From assembly GCA_030386875.1 (NCBI GenBank), contig CM059562.1, positions 73,778,201 to 73,842,200 of the forward strand: 64,000 nucleotides of DNA, in the 5' to 3' direction. Shown piece after piece: positions 56,667-64,000 of this stretch (position 1 is the first letter of the stretch; each line of letters begins with the position of its first letter). The DNA comes from Morinoia aosen (taxonomy: Eukaryota > Arthropoda > Malacostraca > Amphipoda > Talitridae). A model generated the notes under the pieces. The model worked only from the letters and a program-made list of their open reading frames with translations, did not search any database and was not told the origin of the DNA. The position numbers and the translations under genes are program-made.

Positions 56667-57374
56667 GAAATGCGATATTAGCAATACAGGATTTCATGGC
56701 CATTACTTTCTACACCAACTGCAGGGGCTCTCAACCACTGAGACCACATGCATTTAACGTTAGCTCTGCCCAGAGGTGGTGTTCAGAATCACAGATACAC
56801 CATACACGGCCTTAGCCTCCTGTGGAGTGCTATTCCGTATACTTGAGATATCGACGACGTCTGGCAGTGGCGAGTTGCTGAGACGTTCCTTGTCCGCAGG
56901 TTGATCACGTGTCTGGTGCGAAGTGTTCTCTCTTTACTTTGCCTCTGGCAGGGTGGTTCTGAAGATCTTCTATTGAACGTACGATAAAAAATAGAAATTG
57001 ACTCCGTTCTTGTCGGTTTTATTTCGTCAATGATTCTCCTGGGCTTGAATTTTGTACAGATCGATTTTGAGGATGACTTTGTAGTGTTTTACTCATTTTG
57101 TGCAGGGCGATTTGGTAGTTGATTTTATTCAAATCTGTTTTACGCATGATTTCAGGGGAAAAAAATGCCGAGAACCTTAAATTTTTCGGGATAATAAGAA
57201 ACTTGATTATGTCGGGTTTTACGTGTATGGAGGAGAGATTAAATAATGTTATTTGATTGGATCATTGTCATGTATTTTGATCGTGTGCTCAATTTTTCTA
57301 AATGTTACGTTTATTTTAAATAGGTTATTGGTATTCTGACATTTCGGTGTTAGGTTTAGGTTAGGTAAGCATAG
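56667..57374. other. Intronic sequence, nothing firmly recognised
   Basis: A minus-strand stretch at about 56770-56930 is open for about 55 codons and slightly GC-rich but matches no family I recognise. Confidence 0.3.
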
Positions 57375-57380
57375 GTTTTA

Positions 57381-58869
57381 CAGGGTGCGTACAGGCATGG
57401 AGAAGCATGGAAAGTAGTTGAATTTCGAAAATAAAATTCAAGGCCTCGAAAGTAGTGGAATTTTAAAAATGGTCATTGAAAGTCATGAAATTTTAGGATT
57501 TTCGTGAAAAGAAAATTTTACTGTTGAAAATTTTCGTTCCGTTTGGTCCGCGTTGAGCGAGGCGTTGTCAGTAACCTTCGAGTGTTACTTGGGCTCTGAT
57601 TGGTTGATACAGCTACGTCTTTAGTGTCCGCGATTTTGATTGGTTCTCAGGCGTCACGTGAAACCAAACGCGCTCAGTGTGACTGAAGACACGCGCTCGC
57701 TCGGACCATTGATCAGATGGCTGCAAAGAAAGTGAATGAGAGGCTTGCTTTCTCCTTCAGGGATGATGTGAAGAATTTCCTTGTTACTGTCATCAAGAAG
57801 ATTGTTGAGAAGTCACCTTTGAAGTTCGGGTTGGCCCGAAACATGGGCTGGCTGGTGCCAAGTGTCTTTGTGGATCGCACAAAGAGAGAGAAGACCAAGT
57901 CCATGCTGAAAAACTGTCTGCAGCTGCTCAGCGATGCTAAGAGGCTACCACAGGGTGACATCGATGAGGTGATGAGCCAGTTTTCAGAGTTCTTTGATGA
58001 GGCACAGAGGAAGATCAGCACTTTCAACAGTTTTCAGCAAGACACTGATTGGCTAGATGTCTTCTGGAGCAGCCAGCTGGCCACATCCTCCCTCAACAAA
58101 CTGTGGCTGGTTGTGAAGATGCTACTGGTCCTGTCACATGGCCAGGCTTCAGTGGAAAGGGGCTTTTCTGTGAGCAAGCAGCTCATGGAAGTCAACATGG
58201 GTGAGAACACCATCGTGGCGCAGAGAGTGGTCATGGACCACATCAAACATGTAGGAGGTATCTCCAAGGTTGACATTTCCAAGAAACTCCTCTTTTCAGC
58301 TTCACAGGGCAGACAGCGCTATCAACACTACCTGGATCAAAAGAAGGAAGAGGCAGAGAAGCAGAAGAAGGGAGAGAAGAGGAAGAGAGAACTGAATGAA
58401 GTGGAGAACCTGAAGACAAAACGGAAGAGGATGGAGGAGAGTCTGCAAGCGCTGGTGGAGGATGCTGACAGCTTTGCACGGAAGGCAGAGGACAAGAATG
58501 ATTTGCGCCTACTGGCAAAGTCAAATGCATTAAGGAAATCAGCCAAAGACAAGCAAGAACAACTAAAGGGGCTGAATGCGGAAATTAATGACAAACTTAA
58601 TGCACTGGCAAATGCATAGCAGATGCTATTGAACTGTCCAGCATGACTGTTTGGTGTTGTGATGATCATTTACACATTTATGAAAACAAGACCTGCAAGT
58701 AATGATGAATGTTCTGTGAAGTTTATGACTGAAATACATTTATTGTGCTGCAATTTAACTTTGTGTGACATTATTTTGGGCAGAGAGGTAGTGAAAATGT
58801 GATTTGGTTGGCATAAAAAGTCATGAAAAAGTAGTGGAATTTTGAACCTCAGAGCCTGTACGCACCCTG
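57381..58869 (+). mobile_element. hAT-like DNA transposon copy 2, internally deleted
   Basis: TIRs CAGGGTGCGTACAGGC and complement, as at 10863-12574 but in opposite orientation. Flanks share GTTTTA on both sides, again a 6-bp duplication. 57381-57710 is a 5' untranslated-like region joined directly to mid-transposase sequence at about 57711, so the N-terminal half is deleted. Confidence 0.87.
57717..58619 (+). pseudogene. hAT-like transposase C-terminal half (open frame)
   Basis: A 300-codon open frame. Its ATG is an internal Met of the longer product seen at 10863-12574 (sequence KDQ before MAAKKVNE there). Residues ~115-165 carry LWLVVKMLLVLSHGQ then ASVERGFSVSKQL, the hAT C-terminal dimerisation/catalytic end. 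Residues ~190-300 are a Lys/Glu-rich coiled coil (EEAEKQKKGEKRKREL). The zinc finger and first acidic catalytic residues are missing, so it cannot transpose by itself, but the intact frame could make a truncated, potentially dominant-interfering protein. Differences from copy 1 include T for A (VTVIKK), N for K (SSLNKLW) and N for D (RELNEVE). Confidence 0.75.
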
Positions 58870-59484
58870 GTTTTATCATTTGTTCTAACTCGTGATTAAT
58901 TTCAGTTATCAGTTCTCGTTCGAAGCTGTTCAAATTATCATTCATATTCAATTTTATATAGGGCCAACTTCCTACAAATTTATCTCATTTTTGTAACGGT
59001 GATAGTTCATCACAATATTTGCTATGAGGCTGTCTCCAGGGAATTTTTTGACTCTTTCTTCAATTTCAGTCCTGAAAAAAAGCGTACGTGATTGAAGGAA
59101 GGCTTGCGGTTCGAAACTTCCATCATACGCTGTGTGCAGCGTGTGACCTTGCTGTATAAAATTACCCTTTGTTGGATAACCTTTTCCTTTGTAGGAAATC
59201 AACTTCCTGTTTTAATTCTTATGCAGGCAAACTAGGTAACCGTTTCAGTCTCCTTGATACGCGTCCGTTTAAATTAAAGGTTCTCTTAAAAAGTTCAGGG
59301 ATAGAAATATTGTTGAAATTTCCAGATAATTCCGAAGTTTCGTAAAAACACAGGAATAAAGTCCATTGTATGTTGTTTTCCTATTATACTCAAGAAAAGA
59401 GGTAAATAAATATTAGTTTCGAAAACGGCAGAAAAACCCTAAAATAATAGTAATAAATATTCGATGAATTGGCTTTAATTTCAG
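58870..59484. other. End of intron 1
   Basis: AT-rich sequence leading to the TTTAATTTCAG acceptor of exon 2. No other feature was seen. Confidence 0.4.
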
Positions 59485-59705
59485 CGGATATGTGATCACG
59501 ATGCCGCGGAAGTGGTCGGCGGGGCAGCGGGCGCAGATCTGCATGGCCCTGGACACCCCTCCCGGCCCTGAAGACGAGATCTCCATCGAGGTGCTGGAGG
59601 GCAGGAGCCGCTTCGGCTGGGACCCCTTTGGCATCCCCTCAGCTGACGACGCGAGCCCCCAAAAAGAGGTCATCATCCCGAAGAGAGTTCTCCGACCTCA
59701 TGGAG
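59485..59705 (+). CDS. Macroglobulin/TEP/CD109-like gene, exon 2 (MG1-like)
   Basis: A GC-rich exon (strong contrast with its flanks) with acceptor TTTAATTTCAG and donor GTGAGC. It encodes GYVITMPRKWSAGQRAQICM then ALDTPPGPEDEISIEVLEGR and KEVIIPKRVLRPHG. A hydrophobic Tyr-Val-Ile-Thr-x-Pro start, Arg-Ala-Gly-like turn and alternating strands match the first macroglobulin domain of insect TEP, Mcr and CD109-like proteins, secreted thioester proteins acting in protease trapping, opsonisation or junction formation. The phase joins exactly to the signal-peptide exon. It ends in phase 1, and later exons including any thioester motif lie beyond the window. Which subfamily it belongs to cannot be told from this part. 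Confidence 0.7.
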
Positions 59706-59738
59706 GTGAGCTTGGAAGCTGATGTTACATGTATAGTA

Positions 59739-60006
59739 CACGGTAGAAGAAACAAAGTAGGGTTAACCAGTCTTTTTTTTCGTTGACCGTGTGACAATGC
59801 TGACGTCATGGCAACGAACCAATAGCAGCGCTCGCATTGCATCTGGCGACACTGCTAGCCTCAAATCTGGCACCGCCATCGGCCCAACGACATGTCGTAA
59901 TGGTGACGTCATGAGTTTGTTTGAAATGAAGCCGTTCTATTGGCTAGCCGAACAAGAAGTGTATTGACCCCCATAGAAATGACTCTACCTTGTTTCCTTT
60001 ACCGTG
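59739..60006. mobile_element. 268-bp MITE with CRE and CCAAT motifs
   Basis: Imperfect terminal inverted repeats of about 24 bp (CACGGTAGAAGAAACAAAG left; complement of CACGGTAAAGGAAACAAGG right). The interior holds two perfect TGACGTCA boxes (59801-59808 and 59904-59911), CCAAT at 59819 and ATTGG at 59939. It starts 33 bp after the exon 2 donor. No target duplication was clear. Confidence 0.6.
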
Positions 60007-60129
60007 ATGCATCACGTTGGAGAGAAAGTAATTTCGTTTTGTCCGACTCTTATTTCATATAGAACATTCACATTACGGCATTTTCAATCTTTTCAATAAT
60101 TTCCCTTATTTTCTATGACTTTTGTCTAG

Positions 60130-60760
60130 CGATTAACTAGCTTCTTGTTGCCTTCTTCAAAAAAAAATTCTCTGATTTTTGAAAGAAAAACAAATTCAAG
60201 TCATTTTTTAGTTGGTCACCATTTTCATAAATTTTATTGCTTAAATGATTTTAAAACGATCGGAAGAGATGGTTGTCGGATGGAGCAATATCAGGTGAAT
60301 AAGCCGGATGAGCCTGGAACCTCCCAATTGAAACTCGTGACCGTTTTCTGAGTGACTATTGCTGTGTCTCGCGTTATCTTGCGTTATCTTGCTACGACAC
60401 CACATCCTACCTCCAGTGTCCAAGTTTTGAAACTTTCCTAACTTGTGATGGCATGAAATGATTGTGGCATGGGTTATATTGAATTGTTGGCTCTATTCTC
60501 TACTGGTCAGCTTTGAATTGGCCACCGCAGCGTCTTTATTGGTGTTTTCATCAATTGAATTTGGCTATCCCGAACGTGGCCGATCTGACAGGCTAAAGTT
60601 TTCAGAAAAAAATTTTGTAAACCACCGTTGACATTTTCGATCATTCAGAACATTCATCCCATAGACAGTTCTAATATTCATTGTAGCTTCTGCAGCTGAG
60701 TTTCCTTTTTTCAATTCATAGAGCATGCAGTGTCTCTGATAGTCCTCACTGATATCTATT
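60130..60760 (-). pseudogene. mariner transposase relic
   Basis: On the minus strand the order of mariner motifs is kept: the helix-turn-helix (KKGNSAAEATMNI, CQRWFTKF near 60620-60735), then SLSDRPRSG near 60580, then the C-terminal catalytic block YSPDIAPSDNHLF near 60250-60310 containing the terminal Asp of the DD34D triad. The middle with the first two Asp is missing, and stops and frameshifts interrupt the rest. Confidence 0.8.
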
Positions 60761-63700
60761 TTTTGAGGGCTGTAATAGTATTTATGCTGGTAAATAATAC
60801 TGTGTGTGTAAAGATCGGATGCCGAGAATTGTGCCCTCTGTTGAAAATTTGTTTTAACCCGTCGCCACGTCCTGGACTCTTAATAGGTCGGCAAAGCTAG
60901 TACATGTTTGACATCAGTAAACCTAGGGTTGCCACATATGGTCTCAAGCGTCTCGTTGAGCGCTATTCATTGGTGTAAGGTAAAATTAGGTGGGGGGAAC
61001 AGGGAAGGAGAGGTAACAAGCTCAAATCTGTATGAATTCTTCTGCTCAGTCTGGAGTGTAGCTACCGGCGCTGCACAACCTCTTAGAAGGCCAGCAGTGT
61101 AGCTGAGACATACCAGCCCACACTTTGCCTCTTAGAAGGTCGCCATCATTTTTATTTTTTTATGTTTTTTGTTCCAAAAACGGGAGACCAAATCCACAGA
61201 TTTACTCCTAGGCAAAAAATAACACCACCATTGTATTCAGGAGGAAAAGCTCTATGCATATCAAACTCTTTACAAGCAATGAAACTGCTTGATAACAGCC
61301 TATACACAAAATAAACTAAAAAATAAAAACAGTGTTTTACATATAATGCACATAACTCCGGAACTATTAGACCTGAAAAAAAAATCACATATCACAAGAT
61401 TCAGCAACTCAAAATCTATGAAAATGCATCATAAAAAAACATGAAAGTGCAATAAATAAAAAATGGCCAGTGATTTTCTGATTTCTGTTTTTTGCATTTT
61501 ACCGAAATAAAAACTCAAATTTCGTAGATTTTTGTTGGGGTAGCAGCATTTTTTCCCCGCTGACAGAAAGAGCAACTCTCTCTCTTTACATCGAACCCCC
61601 AATGAAACTTCTAACATGATTATTGAATGTACAGTTAGTTGCACAGTTGACCCATTTTCTTCAAACCTCCCGGTAGGTCGACCATGTGGAGACGGGTTAA
61701 AAGAACTTTTCAAGACCTCGTGATCTAATAGTTTTGTTTTTCAAGTGTAGTGTACATATGTAATAGAGCCTCTGCAGTCTTTTATGTGGGTTAGTCCTGT
61801 TTAAAGAAAGCTGTGTGGGGGAAACATGTGCGACGAAAAGCTGTGTGACGGCTGAGCGGGCTGTATGAGTAGTCTTGTGTTTCGGTTCCCACGTGTTGTG
61901 TGGACTCTCTGGCTGTTGTGGGAGTAGGAGGGTGTGAACTAATAGAGGTCTGCTTCGAGTTCACTCGATGTAACTTTCTGGATTTTATGTTGTAGGAAAT
62001 GCATTCTTAGTTGGTATAAATGCAGGAAAAAGCAGATAATTCCTAAAGGTGTTCAATTTTGAGAGTTCTGTATTTAGGGCACGAGCCGAGGAGAGATTTA
62101 AGCTCAGAGTGAACCTTGAAGACAAAAAATATCTAGAACCGCTCGTTCATTCATATGTCGGCGCTTCTTTTAGAGGGTTTGAATGCATTCTCCACGAAGT
62201 GTCAAGTGATCGCCAACGAAGAGAATTTTCTCTCGAGGTTTTCGTGTAATTTATGTGGTTTCAGTGAGGAAAATGGAATAATATTTTTTCATCTTTTTAA
62301 AATTCTTCTTATTAAGTACGAAGTCACTCGCCAGGTTTAGGAATGACGTTCTCATTGTAAACCACTAGGCAATCTCCTTGGCTGTCGTTGTCACTGAAAA
62401 CCACTAGGCAATCTCCTTGGCCTTTTTTTGTGTTTGTGTATCGGCTACTTCTCTGTGTTAACCAATTAATTTTGCTTCACTGCTCCTATCAAGCGACATT
62501 CTAGTTCATATGATGAGCAACTTCTTTTAGCTGCATTGTTGCTTCTTAACATCCTTTTTACTTGCTTGCCAAAGAGCGATAGTGTTGAACACGACCCTAA
62601 GAGGTCACTAAATTCCGAGCAAAAACGTCTGCTGACATGTTTTGCAATTAACTACTGACGAATAATTCGAAAGTCGTGATTTTTTTGCATTGTTTCCCAG
62701 TGCTCACATCGCATTAGCCGGCACCATGGGATTTATTTAAAAAATAATAACTTGTAAAAACGCACATTTCTGTAATTATAATTAATATAAAGTAAATGGG
62801 AAAATCGTAACTCAGTTCTAGCATTTCGTAACTCTCCCCTTAGTTGTGACTCACCAAACTTTCAGACACCTGCCAACCCTGCGCCGAATACTCGGTGCTG
62901 CTTGCGTTATCTGCCTCTGTCTGGCGTCCGTGATGTTGCTCTTGTGTGCGAGTTCCTTGACATCTTCGATCAGTCTGCCTAGTTTCAACAATGTGTGCTT
63001 TAAATTGGCCAAACGACTGCTCCTTCATAGCCTTCCACGCGTGCAAACAGGACTATCAGCTGAACGCTGCTGAAAACTTGAGCAGAAAAGCACGAGGAAG
63101 ATAGTTGAAAATTTCGGATATGATATACAATAATGATTGAGGTTTGAAACTGTGACTATACATCATCTTACTGTTAGGGTTCTGAATTTTGCAATTCACA
63201 AATACAACGGACAGTGAATGTGTGGATGTAGGTTTATCCGATACCGTGTTGTAATAAAGAAGTTAGTCTGAGCTATTTCCCAAAAAGTTCTCTCTTTCCT
63301 TGACGAATCTGTTTTGTTATTCGGCCTCATCTTGCTTAAGCAGTTCTGCGGAAAGTTATTGCACCCTGCACACATGTTCACAACACTGCACCTTGCCATG
63401 ACCAGTGCACTCAGCAGTATGAATGCGTAAACCAAGTTTGTGTGATTTTGGCATGTTTTCATGTTCTTGTCTAGAGTAGGGTTGGATACTCATATTAGTT
63501 CAAGTATGGTGCGTGCTGTTACGTTTATATTTTTCATCTACGTTCGTTTGGTTGTTCACTTCAATGTTTTGACTTTCGTAGACTTAAAGCCTCTGTTATT
63601 TTTTCAGGTTTTTGTTTCATTGTTTTCTCGTTGGCCCCACTTTGTAACACTGCTTTTTTCAGCTGAAATTTATGAATGTTAGTACTTTCATGTGAACAAA

Positions 63701-64000
63701 CCGAAAATTTTGTTCTGCTTACGTGTTACAAAAGGCTGAATTTGTTCTTCAAGCTCCCTATTTCTTCATTTAACTACATGTTAAAGAGGGCTACTCGTAC
63801 GTTATTCATACATTGAAATTTCGTGCTTCGGTTCCAATATCGAGAAGCTTATCTACCTGAAGGTTACTTAATAGGAAATTTTGCAGCCAAGATATACATT
63901 TCCCTGTTTCGCCTTAGGAAATATCGAGGGCTGCCAAAGTGCCTCCTTCGCCAAGCTAGTGGGTTGATCTTGGGACCGAATTTTGAAACAGTTAAGGTCC
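60761..64000. other. Probable second intron, no supportable exon
   Basis: Expected to be intron of the macroglobulin-like gene, but no phase-1-compatible continuing exon with a macroglobulin match was found. A minus-strand stretch at 62850-63025 is open, GC-richer and basic (IEDVKELAHKSNITDARQRQ) and ends at a GTGAGT-like donor; its origin is unknown. A 40-bp word (AAACCACTAGGCAATCTCCT) is duplicated at 62359-62420. Confidence 0.35.

Larger units (their letters stand above)
47364..59484 (+). other. 12.1-kb first intron of the macroglobulin-like gene
   Basis: Bounded by donor GTGCGT and acceptor TTTAATTTCAG. It is filled by a composite foldback, a 22-bp minisatellite, Tc1 relics, SINE-like copies and a hAT-like element, listed separately. 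An imperfect 75-bp tandem duplication with TAAATTCATTTATCG lies just inside the donor (47380-47475). Confidence 0.65.

Noticed and set aside
63919..63965. Possible third exon of the macroglobulin-like gene near the right edge
   Set aside because: A CTTAG acceptor and phase fit exist, but the frame meets a stop after 16 codons and the residues do not resemble the next macroglobulin segment.
1..64000. CRISPR arrays, bacterial operons, tRNA or rRNA genes
   Set aside because: The tandem repeats lack the spacer pattern of CRISPR. Genes are spliced and eukaryotic. No cloverleaf or rRNA-like segment was seen, although a full tRNA scan could not be run.

Overview
The window looks like a transposon-rich stretch of an arthropod, probably insect, nuclear genome. 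It is AT-rich, has spliced genes with long introns, insect Tc1/mariner, piggyBac, hAT and Ty3/Gypsy sequences, and many foldback MITEs. The species cannot be named from the sequence. Very little of the 64 kb codes for host protein. Two host genes are supported by domain match plus matching splice phase. One is the 5' end of an RBBP6/Snama-type gene on the minus strand (DWNN-domain exons 4606-4771 and 1847-1937, running off the left edge). The other is the 5' end of a secreted alpha-2-macroglobulin/TEP/CD109-like gene on the plus strand (signal-peptide exon 47290-47363, MG1-like exon 59485-59705, running off the right edge). A weaker two-exon candidate for a small secreted protein lies at 37337-38532.

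Layout. 1-7.6 kb: RBBP6 exons, with a decayed 1.8-kb piggyBac element in the intron between them and diverged copies of a SINE-like repeat. 7.6-17 kb: a nest of mobile DNA upstream of the RBBP6 coding start. It holds foldback elements of two terminal types, both with 8-bp target duplications and sometimes sharing the same hairpin core, two non-coding TTAA-flanked elements, and a hAT-like element inserted into a foldback. 19.5-26.4 kb: a complete Ty3/Gypsy retrotransposon with 980-bp near-identical LTRs, 4-bp target duplication, tRNA-Gly-type primer site, intact gag and pol, and a canonical GGGAAAC slippery heptamer at the gag/pol overlap. 26.4-32 kb: decayed LTRs of related elements, two of them head to head. 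32-43.6 kb: mostly featureless AT-rich DNA plus the candidate secreted-protein gene. 43.7-46 kb: adjoining minisatellites and a purine-rich tract. 47.2-59.7 kb: the macroglobulin-like gene, whose 12.1-kb first intron contains a composite foldback, a 22-bp minisatellite, Tc1 relics, four copies of a SINE-like family with clear target duplications (one nested in another), and a second hAT-like copy. 59.7-64 kb: second intron with a CRE/CCAAT-bearing MITE and a mariner relic.

The window shows layered transposon insertion rather than a gene pathway. Insertion order can be read directly: foldback, then hAT-like or TTAA element inside it; SINE-like inside SINE-like; foldback inside foldback. The youngest large insertion is the Gypsy element. 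The most unusual material is the modular foldback family, the TTAA palindromic elements, the hAT-like elements with 6-bp instead of 8-bp duplications, and the well-delimited SINE-like family.
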